Part shown: one piece after another, positions 1-9,022 of the stretch
Position numbering within the stretch: the first letter of the stretch is position 1
Layout: every line of letters starts with the position of its first letter
Assembly (NCBI RefSeq): GCF_004331685.1
Contig: NZ_SJSM01000015.1
Coordinates: forward strand, 1 to 64,000
Direction of reading: 5' to 3'
Length of the DNA: 64,000 nucleotides
Origin: Pedobacter hiemivivus
GTDB taxonomy: Bacteria > Bacteroidota > Bacteroidia > Sphingobacteriales > Sphingobacteriaceae
Program-made: the position numbers and the translations under genes
Notes under the pieces: model-generated
What the model saw: the letters and a program-made list of their open reading frames with translations, nothing else
The model's database searches: none
What the model was told of the DNA's origin: nothing

Positions 1-2
1 CA

Positions 3-254
3 GATAAAGTCTTCGCCTTGGCGAGATTGGCCAAATGGCATGAAAAAGTACGGCAAACGGGATTCAAGTCTTTTAATACAATTGCCAGGTCCATACAGAA
101 CCATTATCAGACTATATTGAACTACTTTGATAACAGATCTACTAATGCTTCCGCGGAATCTTTTAATGCAAAAATAAAGGCTTTTAGAAATCTGTTTAGA
201 GGTGTGAAAAACATAGAATTCTTCCTGTATAGACTAACTCAATTGTATGCTTAA
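3..254 (+). CDS. Transposase C-terminal part (ISL3-like), cut by left window edge
   Basis: The reading frame is open to the left edge, so this is the 3' end of a gene that starts outside the window; the TTG at 18 is only an internal leucine. The visible part contains the pattern NASAESFNAKIKAFRNLFRG followed by a YRLTQLYA end, which resembles the last part of DDE transposases of the ISL3 (IS204/IS1001/IS1165) group, where the conserved glutamate of the ESFN-type motif completes the DDE triad. It would cut and rejoin the ends of its insertion sequence. Whether the element is intact cannot be judged because the rest lies outside. Family assignment is from memory of the motif. Confidence 0.75.
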   Translation, partial: DKVFALARLAKWHEKVRQTGFKSFNTIARSIQNHYQTILNYFDNRSTNASAESFNAKIKAFRNLFRGVKNIEFFLYRLTQLYA

Positions 255-306
255 AATCCAAAAATTCACGCCTGCTCCACAACTTTTGGGATTGATCCGA
301 TCAATG

Positions 307-344
307 GGGATCAAGCGGAATTCTTGGGATCAAGCGGAATTCTT
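307..344. repeat. Tandem duplication of a 19-bp unit, downstream of the transposase
   Basis: Two head-to-tail copies of the same 19-bp unit (307-325 and 326-344, starting GGGATCAAGCGG) are followed by a run of six G. It lies 53 bp after the transposase stop and could be the terminal region of the insertion sequence or a scar of its insertion. No matching left end is visible in the window. Confidence 0.6.
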
Positions 345-484
345 GGGGGGATAATTTTGACTTCGAAAGTGATATGGCTGCTTTTTCAAAATAATTAGTT
401 ATAATTGAGCTGGAAAATGCTTATATCTAAGATAATCGTTCCCCAAAAACTAAATTAAAGACATAAAAACCAACCAGATAAGTT

Positions 485-1078
485 GTGGATGTAAATGCTG
501 TTAAAAATTATGGTGAATTTACTGACGAAGAACTGATCCTTCTATTGAAAGAAAGAGATAAGTTGGCATTTACTGAAATTTACCAGCGGCATTGGCATAT
601 GCTTTACCTGCATACCTTCAAAATTCTGGGAGATGAAGATGAATCGAAAGATTTGGTTCAGGACACTTTTTTTTCCTTTTGGGAGAAATCGGGGGAATTA
701 CAAATCAAATCGAATTTGAAAGGGTACCTGTTTGTCGCTGTCCGAAATAGGATTTTTAGTCTAATCCGTAAAAGAAAGGTGAATCCTGATTTCGTTGATA
801 TCGTGATGGAGGAACTGAATCAATTAGACAATACCACAATAGAGTGCATTGATGAGCGGGAATTGATTAGGTTGATTGATGCGGAAATCGAACAATTGCC
901 TGGAAAAATGAGAGTGGTATTTGAGTTGAGCCGGAAAGAGTTCTTAACGAACAAGGAAATTGCGGTAAGACTGAATATGACCGAAGAAGCGGTAAAGAAA
1001 CAAATTCACAGGTCGATCAGGACTTTAAAACTTAGGCTTGGAAATTATGCCGGAATCTCCATTTTACTGATACTTTAA
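485..1078 (+). CDS. ECF RNA polymerase sigma factor, FecI-like
   Basis: A 197-residue sigma-70 family protein of the extracytoplasmic function class. Region 2 is seen around residues 28-72 (AFTEIYQRHW, then DLVQDTFFSFWEK), and region 4 around 135-182 (LPGKMRVVFELSR, then a helix-turn-helix with NKEIAVRLNMTEEAVKKQI). Such proteins direct RNA polymerase to a few promoters and are held inactive by a membrane FecR until a signal arrives. The start is GTG at 485; no in-frame ATG fits better. The FecR gene follows after 63 bp and a SusC gene with an STN signalling domain comes next, so the protein most likely turns on this SusCD/ABC/MutS-like operon. A hydrophobic tail (ISILLIL) ends the protein. 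Confidence 0.93.
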   Translation: MDVNAVKNYGEFTDEELILLLKERDKLAFTEIYQRHWHMLYLHTFKILGDEDESKDLVQDTFFSFWEKSGELQIKSNLKGYLFVAVRNRIFSLIRKRKVNPDFVDIVMEELNQLDNTTIECIDERELIRLIDAEIEQLPGKMRVVFELSRKEFLTNKEIAVRLNMTEEAVKKQIHRSIRTLKLRLGNYAGISILLIL

Positions 1079-1141
1079 AAAATCTTTACCATAAATGTCC
1101 CCCTGGATCAATTATATGCGTCTTGTATATAGAAGACAATT

Positions 1142-2335
1142 ATGGAACATTCAAAACAAGACTTAGACCGATTAATTGACAAGTACCTTTCAGGAGAGGC
1201 TACATCCGATGAAAGGAATCTATTGGAGCAATCCTACATGAAGGCTTCATCAAGGACACCAATGAAGGATGATCTTAGCAAAGATGCACGCTTCAATAAA
1301 ATCGGGGTAGATAGTTGGGAAAGCCTCATGGAAAGGATTAACCGTATGGGTACAAAACGCTCAGTCCTTTGGCCACGTATTGCTGCTGCGGCTGCTATTT
1401 TTTTAGTTGTTGGTGTCGGAGTGTTGTTGTATAGGAATCAAACCAGTAAGGTTGTACAAACCTCGGCTTATACGAATGATGTGGCTCCGGGATCAAGTGG
1501 TGCAACTTTAACTTTGGCTAGTGGTAAACGAATTGTTTTGTCAGATGCGATGAATGGGGAGTTGGCGAAAGAGGCGGGTTTGAGCATTACTAAAACTGCT
1601 GATGGGCAGTTGGTTTATGAAGTTAAAGATCAGGCTAAGGCTGACGAAAATAAAATCAATACATTATCTACTGCAAATGGAGAAACCTATCATGTGCGTT
1701 TGCCTGATGGATCTTTGGTTGCGCTTAACGCCGCTTCTAGCTTGACTTATGCTACCTCTCTAAATGAGGGCGTAGATCGAAGGGTGAAGTTGGTTGGTGA
1801 AGCTTATTTTGAGGTTTTTAAGGATAAAAAACGTCCTTTTATTGTCGAAAGTAAGGGGCAGGAGGTAGAGGTACTGGGCACGCACTTTAATATCAATGCT
1901 TATACCAATGAACCAAATATAAAAACCACGCTTTTAGAAGGCTCAGTACGGGTAACCGCCTTAACCAAACACCAAAATACGCAAGCCACAACTCGCAACT
2001 CACAACACCTAACTCCCGGGCAGCAATCAATTATCTCCAATGGCAGCAATACAATCAAAGTGGAAAATGCAGACACAGAAGAGGCAATAGCCTGGAAGAA
2101 TGGTTACTTCAATCTCAATAATGAAAATATTGCAGGTATTATGCGTAAACTTTCGCGATGGTATGATTTAGAGGTGGAATACAGAGGCAAGTTACCTGAT
2201 GTCGTGCTGGGTGGTGAAATACCGCGCAATACCAAACTTTCGCAGGCGTTAAAAATATTGGAAGTCTCTAATAATGTACATTTTATCGTAGAGGGTAAAA
2301 AGATCATCGTTACCCCTAATGTCAATAACAATTGA
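1142..2335 (+). CDS. FecR-family anti-sigma factor
   Basis: A 397-residue protein with the usual three parts: a cytoplasmic N-terminal segment (LIDKYLSGEATSDERNLLE, residues about 10-28) that binds the sigma factor, one membrane helix at about 78-97, and a periplasmic FecR domain with a C-terminal DUF4974-type domain (about 320-392, YFNLNNENIAGIMRKLSRWY). It passes a signal from the STN domain of the SusC protein to the sigma factor. It is encoded between the two, as is typical for regulated SusCD loci in Bacteroidota. Residues about 275-290 (KHQNTQATTRNS) form a low-complexity insert that the second FecR in this window lacks. Confidence 0.93.
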   Translation: MEHSKQDLDRLIDKYLSGEATSDERNLLEQSYMKASSRTPMKDDLSKDARFNKIGVDSWESLMERINRMGTKRSVLWPRIAAAAAIFLVVGVGVLLYRNQTSKVVQTSAYTNDVAPGSSGATLTLASGKRIVLSDAMNGELAKEAGLSITKTADGQLVYEVKDQAKADENKINTLSTANGETYHVRLPDGSLVALNAASSLTYATSLNEGVDRRVKLVGEAYFEVFKDKKRPFIVESKGQEVEVLGTHFNINAYTNEPNIKTTLLEGSVRVTALTKHQNTQATTRNSQHLTPGQQSIISNGSNTIKVENADTEEAIAWKNGYFNLNNENIAGIMRKLSRWYDLEVEYRGKLPDVVLGGEIPRNTKLSQALKILEVSNNVHFIVEGKKIIVTPNVNNN

Positions 2336-2440
2336 AGAATTAAGCATTTTAATAAATAATCAAGAATGAAAAAGACCTGTTAATAGGTCCAGACGGGAAG
2401 ACTATTGCTAAAAATATACAACCTAAACTAACCAATTTGT

Positions 2441-5400
2441 ATGAAATTTTTTACACTATCACTGATTTTTATCTGTCTGCTAACCAGTATTCAACTTTTT
2501 GGGCAGAAACCCCCAACCATTACACTTTCGCTGAAGAATGTGCCGCTGGAAAAGGTGCTCGCCCAAATCAAAAAACAAACAGGGATTACCTTTGCTTACA
2601 ATAAAGAAGTATTAAAAACAGCAGGAAAGCTGTCTGTACAGGCAGAAAAAGCAGACCTCGAAACTGTTTTGAAAGCATGCTTTCAAAACACCACTATTAA
2701 CTACACCATTTTTGAAAAGACCGTGGTGCTATCCAATAAAAATGATGACAATGGGAACATCACAACCGATGGCAGTTTTTTTTCCAAAGGCGCCGTTCAT
2801 GGTTTCGTTTACGATAGCAATAAGAAAAACTTAAGCGGCGCCAGCGTAATTATCAAACGTACCCATTTGGGCAGCATGACCAACGCCAAAGGAGAATTTA
2901 GGATTCAAAATGTACGGACCAACGATACCCTCAGTATTAGCTTTATAGGCTATAACACCCAGAATGTGCCGGTACAGGGAAGAACGGATATTTCTGTCTT
3001 GATGATGGAGACCAAAAATGATTTGGATGGCGTAATGGTCCAGGCTTACGGAATCACCAGCAAACGACTCGCCACGGGAAATATCAGTAGAGTAACTGCT
3101 GAAGAAATCGCAAAACAACCTGTAATGAACCCCTTGTTGGCATTGCAGGGAAGAGTGCCGGGCCTGGTGATCTCCCAAAACAATGGAAACGCAAGCGCAC
3201 CGGTGAAAGTAGAAATAAGAGGACGAAACTCTGTCAACCAGAATTTTTCGTCAGAGCCTTTGTTCATCATAGATGGGATTCCATTGACGGTGTTGGATGT
3301 AAAACATGCCCCACGTACAAATGGCGTTTCACCGGGTTTTGCGCAGGGTGGTTTTTCCCCTATAGGCGGACAGAGCCCTTTGTTCAATATTAATCCAAAG
3401 GACATAGAAAGTATTGAAGTATTGAAAGATGGCGATGCGACAGCCATTTATGGTTCACGCGCAGCAAACGGTGTCATATTGATCACAACCAAAAGAGCAA
3501 AACCGGGAAAAACCACATTCAATATGGACCTTACGCAGGGCATCACTGATGTGCCCCCTTACCCTCGAATGATGAATACCCGGGAATACCTGGCCATGCG
3601 CCGCGAAGCATTTAAAAATGATGGCATACAACCTACCGCAGCCAATGCCCCGGATCTGGTTTTATGGGATACAACCCGTTACACGAACTGGCAAAAGGAA
3701 CTGTTAGGTACCGGAAGTATGACATCTGTTTCGGCAGGGCTGAGTGGCGGAGATGCCAGAACCACCTTTGGTATCAACACAAATTACACTGAGCAGGCAG
3801 ACCAGATGGCTAGGTCTGGTGCCAACCAACGCGCTACCATTGCTTTCAATGCGTTCCATCGTAGCCTGGACCAAAAATTAGCCGTTACGCTTTTCGCCAG
3901 TTATGCTTTTTCAAAAGTGGATGCTATTATTGATCCGGCTAATATCTTCAGCCTACCACCCAATGCACCACCTATCTTCAACAGTAAAGGCAAACCTAAC
4001 TATGCAGAATGGAATTCAGCAAGAGCAATAATCAGCTATCCATTTTCATATATTTTTGAACAAGGACTCGCCAAAAACAATTTACTTACTAGCGGTCTCA
4101 ATATAAATTATGAATTGATTAAAGGTATTTCGCTAAGCGTTAATGCAGGGTACAACAATGCCCTGAATAGCAACAATTTTTTTAACCCGATCGCGTCACA
4201 GAATCCCTTGGATAATCCGATAGGTGGTGCCATATTTGGTAAAACAAACAATAGTAACTGGAACATTGAACCACAACTAACGTATTCCGGATTTATCAGC
4301 AAAGGAAATCTAAGTGTTCTGGTAGCTGGAAGCCTGCAGAACACCAATACAAGCGCAAGCACAATTAATTCCAATGGTTATACCAGTGACGCACTCCTTA
4401 AAAGTGTTAATAACGCAACCTATATTCGGCTATTTGAAGCTTCCAGTCTATATAAATATACGGCAGTCTTCGGCCGCATCAATTATAACTGGGAAAATAA
4501 GTACATCCTTAACCTGAATGTCAGGCGCGATGGTTCATCCCGTTTTGCGCTAGACAGACAGTTTGGGAATTTCGGATCCCTTGGCCTGGCATGGATAGCT
4601 TCGGAAGAAAAATGGATGAAAAAGATCCTCCCCTCAGCTTTCAGTTTTGTTAAATTCAGAGGCAGCTATGCACTAACCGGTAGTGACAAAATCGGTGATT
4701 ATGAATACCTCTCGCAATGGAGTGCCATAGACCCGGCTTACAATGCGCTATTGCATAAATACGATGGCATTGGTGCTTTAATTCCCATTCATGCCGTGAA
4801 CCAGCAATACCGTTGGGAATCAAATAAACAGCTGGAAGGAGCCATGAGCCTGGGCTTTCTGAAAGACAGGATCAGCCTGGACGTAGCCTATTACCGGAAG
4901 CGGGCGGGCAACCAGTTAACACTACAGCAAACGCCCATCCATTCCGGTTTCTCTGTGGTTCGTGTTAATTCTACAGCCAATGTTCAGAACAGTGGCCTTG
5001 ACCTATCATTCAGCGCAAAGCTGATAGAGAAAAAAGATATGAACTGGTCTGTCTCCTTTAACATAGGTGCCAACCAGAACAAGCTCCTGTCGTACCCTGG
5101 TCTGGAATTTACGCCGGACGCCAGAATTTATTCTATCGGCAAGTCACTCAGTGTTCGACACCTGCTTCATTATATTGGAATAGATCCTCAAACCGGGACA
5201 TATAGTTATGAAGACTACGATAAGAACGGAGAAATAAGGTCACCATACAATGCTTCTTTTGGTACTACCCCGGGAGATGACCGAATGATTGAACAGGATG
5301 GTAATCAAAACTATTCCGGAGGTATCAACAGCAATTTCGGGTATAAAAATTTTAGTCTGAGTCTCGGCTTTGATTTCACCCGGCAATCACGCGGAACTCC

Positions 5401-5770
5401 TTTTCTCCATATTATCCCGGGTTCCATGCTCAACCTGTACCTGCCCGAAGAAGTACGGAACAACCGCTGGCAGAAGCCCGGCGATATTGCGAAATATCCA
5501 CGCTATTCAGTAACATCGCCTAATACACTGGAAGACTCCGACGGTGCTTATACCGATGCTTCTTACCTCAGGCTTAATAATGTTTCTTTAAGTTATGCGC
5601 TCCCTGCTAAATTAGTCAAAAAAGCCGGTATGCAGAGTTGCGCCTTCTCTTTTAATATTCAGAATATTTTTACCCTCACACGTTATAAAGGCATAGATCC
5701 TACAGTTGATGTTTCGTCAAACGTGCCTAATCCAAGGCTATTTACCACTAGCTTATCCTTTAACTTCTAA
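2441..5770 (+). CDS. SusC/RagA-type TonB-dependent outer membrane transporter with STN domain
   Basis: An 1109-residue outer membrane importer. After a signal peptide (residues 1-21, ending LFGQ) comes an STN domain (about 27-98), which contacts FecR. A carboxypeptidase-D-like regulatory domain follows (about 118-190, GFVYDSNKKNLSGASVIIK) and then the plug (about 205-350, with ALQGRVPGLVISQNNGNAS and EPLFIIDGIP). The rest is the 22-strand barrel, ending with the usual FTTSLSFNF, whose last aromatic residue marks outer membrane proteins. It imports a ligand captured by the SusD partner encoded 10 bp downstream. The substrate cannot be read from sequence, and no glycoside hydrolase or lyase is encoded in this operon, so it need not be a glycan. 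Confidence 0.95.
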   Translation: MKFFTLSLIFICLLTSIQLFGQKPPTITLSLKNVPLEKVLAQIKKQTGITFAYNKEVLKTAGKLSVQAEKADLETVLKACFQNTTINYTIFEKTVVLSNKNDDNGNITTDGSFFSKGAVHGFVYDSNKKNLSGASVIIKRTHLGSMTNAKGEFRIQNVRTNDTLSISFIGYNTQNVPVQGRTDISVLMMETKNDLDGVMVQAYGITSKRLATGNISRVTAEEIAKQPVMNPLLALQGRVPGLVISQNNGNASAPVKVEIRGRNSVNQNFSSEPLFIIDGIPLTVLDVKHAPRTNGVSPGFAQGGFSPIGGQSPLFNINPKDIESIEVLKDGDATAIYGSRAANGVILITTKRAKPGKTTFNMDLTQGITDVPPYPRMMNTREYLAMRREAFKNDGIQPTAANAPDLVLWDTTRYTNWQKELLGTGSMTSVSAGLSGGDARTTFGINTNYTEQADQMARSGANQRATIAFNAFHRSLDQKLAVTLFASYAFSKVDAIIDPANIFSLPPNAPPIFNSKGKPNYAEWNSARAIISYPFSYIFEQGLAKNNLLTSGLNINYELIKGISLSVNAGYNNALNSNNFFNPIASQNPLDNPIGGAIFGKTNNSNWNIEPQLTYSGFISKGNLSVLVAGSLQNTNTSASTINSNGYTSDALLKSVNNATYIRLFEASSLYKYTAVFGRINYNWENKYILNLNVRRDGSSRFALDRQFGNFGSLGLAWIASEEKWMKKILPSAFSFVKFRGSYALTGSDKIGDYEYLSQWSAIDPAYNALLHKYDGIGALIPIHAVNQQYRWESNKQLEGAMSLGFLKDRISLDVAYYRKRAGNQLTLQQTPIHSGFSVVRVNSTANVQNSGLDLSFSAKLIEKKDMNWSVSFNIGANQNKLLSYPGLEFTPDARIYSIGKSLSVRHLLHYIGIDPQTGTYSYEDYDKNGEIRSPYNASFGTTPGDDRMIEQDGNQNYSGGINSNFGYKNFSLSLGFDFTRQSRGTPFLHIIPGSMLNLYLPEEVRNNRWQKPGDIAKYPRYSVTSPNTLEDSDGAYTDASYLRLNNVSLSYALPAKLVKKAGMQSCAFSFNIQNIFTLTRYKGIDPTVDVSSNVPNPRLFTTSLSFNF

Positions 5771-5780
5771 AATCATATTT

Positions 5781-7265
5781 ATGCGCATTCAACAACCAAT
5801 TATAACGATGCTCTTACTTTTATTGAGTATGATAAATAGCTCATGTAAAAAGCTGATTTCAATTCCCGACCCTAATGATACTATGACAACCACTCAAATT
5901 TTCAGCAACGATAAAGATGCTGAAAGCAGTATAGCAGGAGTTTACAGTAAAATGGCCTATGGTCCTGACGATACCCCAACTCAGAATTTCAGCAGTGGAC
6001 TCATTACGATACTGGGAGGGCTCTCTTCTGGCGAGCTGTTTCATTATGCCGGCCCCACCGGCGAAACCAACTTCTATCCTTACAGTACCAATAAGCTCAA
6101 CATTAATAACAGTAATAGTTCTTACAAGGTATGGAGTACAGCATATACCACTATTTATGGAGCCAATTCCGTTATGGAAGGAGTCGAAGCCTCCACATCT
6201 TCTTTACTTAGTGACAGTGTGAGGAAAGAATTGACGGGAGAAGCAAAATTTGTTCGCGCTTTTACCTATTTCTATCTCAGCAATTTATTTGGTGATGTCC
6301 CCCTTGCCCTCACGATCAATTTCCATAAAACGATCAGCCTGCCAAGAGCCCCGCAAAGAGATGTTTACCTGCAAATCATAAAAGACCTGAAAGATGCCAT
6401 GACATTAATGCCGGCTGACTATTCAGTGGGTAAGGGTAAAAGGACAAGGCCCAATAAATGGGCGGCAGCAGCCTTATTGGCAAGAGTTTATCTCTATACG
6501 GGCGATTATATCAATGCCGCAGCATTGTCAACAGAAATCATCAATACAACTTCACTGTTTAAGCTGGAGGCTGACCTGAACAATGTTTTCTCAACAATTA
6601 GCCGCGAAGCGATCTGGCAATTAGGACTTGCTACAGGGCATTACTTCCTAAGAAATGCTACACCTGAAGGAAATATTATGGTGCCCGCTTACTCAACAAA
6701 TACAGGTACGCCTATTTTCGGCCTCTCTCAGGAATTGAAAAATGCATTTGAAACAGGGGATGAACGATGGGTAAAATGGACAGGTAACACTGACAATTCA
6801 ATGGCCACAGGATCACCGCAAGGTACCACCTGGTATCCTTACAAATACAAATTGGCCCTTGGATCTTCTGTTGTGGGCGGGCCTGAAGTGGAATACTACA
6901 CGCCGATGCGCCTGGCAGAGCAATACCTGATCAGAGCCGAAGCAATTGTAAATGGTGCTCCCGGCGGACTATCGGCTGCCATCGATGACTTGAACATCAT
7001 CCGAGACAGAGCAGATTTACCGGCACTACCTTACACACTAAATAAAATCCAGGTGATGGAAGCAATTGCCAAAGAACGTCAGGTGGAACTGTTTGCTGAA
7101 TGGGGACACCGCTGGCTCGACCTCAAGCGTACCGGAAGAGCGCATGATGTACTCATTACAAATCCATTAAAGCTACCCTGGATCGGAGATCATCAGTTGT
7201 TATATCCCATTCCTTTAGAGGAAATAATGAAAAGTACTTTTTTGATCCAAACACCAGGCTATTAA
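5781..7265 (+). CDS. SusD/RagB-type surface lipoprotein
   Basis: A 494-residue substrate-binding lid of the SusC transporter. The ATG at 5781 is preferred because it starts a lipoprotein signal peptide (MRIQQPIITMLLLLLS) with the lipidated cysteine at residue 22. An open frame extends upstream to 5706 but only through the end of SusC. SusD hallmarks are GEAKFVRAFTYFYLSNLFGDVP in the TPR-like N-terminal part and, near the C-terminus, KERQVELFAEWGHRWLDLKR, followed by a PIPLEE element. It should sit on the cell surface, bound to the SusC barrel encoded directly upstream. Confidence 0.95.
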   Translation: MRIQQPIITMLLLLLSMINSSCKKLISIPDPNDTMTTTQIFSNDKDAESSIAGVYSKMAYGPDDTPTQNFSSGLITILGGLSSGELFHYAGPTGETNFYPYSTNKLNINNSNSSYKVWSTAYTTIYGANSVMEGVEASTSSLLSDSVRKELTGEAKFVRAFTYFYLSNLFGDVPLALTINFHKTISLPRAPQRDVYLQIIKDLKDAMTLMPADYSVGKGKRTRPNKWAAAALLARVYLYTGDYINAAALSTEIINTTSLFKLEADLNNVFSTISREAIWQLGLATGHYFLRNATPEGNIMVPAYSTNTGTPIFGLSQELKNAFETGDERWVKWTGNTDNSMATGSPQGTTWYPYKYKLALGSSVVGGPEVEYYTPMRLAEQYLIRAEAIVNGAPGGLSAAIDDLNIIRDRADLPALPYTLNKIQVMEAIAKERQVELFAEWGHRWLDLKRTGRAHDVLITNPLKLPWIGDHQLLYPIPLEEIMKSTFLIQTPGY

Positions 7266-7291
7266 CAATACAAACCACAAATCTTAATATT

Positions 7292-8053
7292 ATGCGACAT
7301 ATATTCTTCCCTAATTGCCTTAGATGCATAGCATTGTTCCTGCTGGTTATGATCTCCTGTAAAAAAGAAAATTCCCTTCCCGGAACGGCAGCGATTACGA
7401 TAGTAAATACTGTTGTGGGCTGTGAAAAGCTGGTAACCAATTTCAAAGGCACTGAGCCCATTGATTATTACCTGGCACGTATTCTTGATTACAACAGCTG
7501 CAACTACCGCAATCTGTTTACCTCCTATAGCGGCAAGCAGCGGCTCGCATTGTATAATTACCCCGATACCACCGACAAAAGCAAACCACTTTTTGATATG
7601 ACGCTGAATCTTCCTGTTGGCTCTATTTATAGTTTGTTCTTAACAGGAACCGTCAGCACTCCCGACATGCTTTTACTAAAAGAAACGCTCCCCTATTATG
7701 GCCAACTTGACAGCCTTATGGGCATTCGTTTTGTAAACCTTTCTCCGGGTAGCGCAGCCCTAAGCGTAAATCTTGTCGGAAAATCAAATGGTTCAGAAAC
7801 CGCGACTATTTCTTTCAAAAGCATTACCGACTTTAAAAAATACGCAGTTGGTGTCAATATTAATGATTATACCTTTGAATTCCGTGATGCTGTCAGTGGC
7901 ACACTGATAGCTGACTACACCACTTCTTATGTGAATGACCCGGGAATAGAATACCCGAATCCCTGGCTCTTCCGCAATTTTACGCTGGCATTGATAGGGA
8001 AGCCGGGCGGCACAGGCGCCGATGCGCAAAAGGTTTTATTAATTACTCATTGA
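7292..8053 (+). CDS. Lipoprotein with DUF4397-like domain
   Basis: A 253-residue predicted lipoprotein (signal LFLLVMISC with cysteine 23, then KKE). Around residues 144-165 it has IRFVNLSPGSAALSVNLVG, which resembles the core of DUF4397 domains, a beta-sandwich fold found in Bacteroidota surface lipoproteins. The gene lies 26 bp after susD and 36 bp before the ABC ATPase, so it belongs to the operon and may be a surface accessory protein of the SusCD complex. Its ligand is unknown. The DUF assignment is from motif memory and is moderate. Confidence 0.7.
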   Translation: MRHIFFPNCLRCIALFLLVMISCKKENSLPGTAAITIVNTVVGCEKLVTNFKGTEPIDYYLARILDYNSCNYRNLFTSYSGKQRLALYNYPDTTDKSKPLFDMTLNLPVGSIYSLFLTGTVSTPDMLLLKETLPYYGQLDSLMGIRFVNLSPGSAALSVNLVGKSNGSETATISFKSITDFKKYAVGVNINDYTFEFRDAVSGTLIADYTTSYVNDPGIEYPNPWLFRNFTLALIGKPGGTGADAQKVLLITH

Positions 8054-8089
8054 CAGGTCGTTTTTTCTTTTATACATTTTAATCATTTT

Positions 8090-9013
8090 ATGAGCATATT
8101 AAAAATTGAGGGATTATCCCATAGGTATTCTAGTGCCTGGGCCATACAGGATATCAACCTGAACATTGATCAGACAGGGGTCGTAGGACTGCTAGGATCT
8201 AACGGGGCAGGCAAGTCTACCACCATGAATATCCTCTGCGGCGTATTGAACCAGACAGCCGGCAGTGTTTATATCAACGGGACAGACACGAGAAAGGAGC
8301 CGGAATCCGCCAGAAAACAGATTGGCTTTTTACCACAGAATCCGCCACTGTACACAGACCTCACTGTTGATGAATTTCTGACGTACAGCGCCGAGCTTCG
8401 ATTAATAGAAAACAACAAAATCAACAGCGCCGTTGAAGAAGCAAAAGAACGCTGCGGTATAGCGCATTTCAGCACCAGGCTTATCCGTAATCTGTCGGGT
8501 GGCTACCGGCAGCGTGTTGGCATTGCGCAGGCCATTATCCACAAACCTAAACTGGTGGTAATGGATGAACCCACCAATGGTCTCGACCCGAATCAGCTGA
8601 TTGAAGTGAGGAAGCTGATCAGGGAAATCGGAACCGATTATACGGTACTGCTATCTTCTCACATACTCTCAGAAATACACCTGCTCTGCAGAGAAATAGT
8701 AATGATTGAAGCAGGCAGGATCATCTTCTCCGATACAATGGATGCGTTCAATAATTATGTTCAGCCCAATAGTATTTTCATGAGAATGGAAAGTCCACCC
8801 CCGGCGTCCGAACTGCAAAAAATAAAAGGCGTCACTAAAGTTGATTTTTTAAACAGCAATCAGCTGCGTGTGTATTTTGACAATGAAGAGGAGATCACGG
8901 AAAGGCTGATTGCTGCCAGTGTACAATACGGCTGGAGACTTAAAGAGATTAATCTCGATAAGCCCCTGCTCGATGATATTTTCAAACAATTGTCTACTCA
9001 ATCTATTGCCTAA
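8090..9013 (+). CDS. ABC transporter ATP-binding protein, GldA-like
   Basis: A 307-residue ABC ATPase with all key motifs: Walker A GSNGAGKST (residues 36-44), Q-loop glutamine about 83, signature LSGG (135-138), Walker B LVVMDEP (155-161) and switch histidine in SSHIL (191). A C-terminal regulatory extension of about 95 residues follows, as in GldA and other ABC-2 type exporter ATPases. It should power the membrane protein encoded 9 bp downstream. A location within a SusCD operon, rather than with gliding-motility genes, makes a dedicated role in this system more likely than gliding. Confidence 0.92.
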   Translation: MSILKIEGLSHRYSSAWAIQDINLNIDQTGVVGLLGSNGAGKSTTMNILCGVLNQTAGSVYINGTDTRKEPESARKQIGFLPQNPPLYTDLTVDEFLTYSAELRLIENNKINSAVEEAKERCGIAHFSTRLIRNLSGGYRQRVGIAQAIIHKPKLVVMDEPTNGLDPNQLIEVRKLIREIGTDYTVLLSSHILSEIHLLCREIVMIEAGRIIFSDTMDAFNNYVQPNSIFMRMESPPPASELQKIKGVTKVDFLNSNQLRVYFDNEEEITERLIAASVQYGWRLKEINLDKPLLDDIFKQLSTQSIA

Positions 9014-9022
9014 CTCTGAACA

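Noticed and set aside
2831..4374. Minus-strand frames of 88-133 codons inside the first susC
   Set aside because: They are antisense shadows of a well supported gene.
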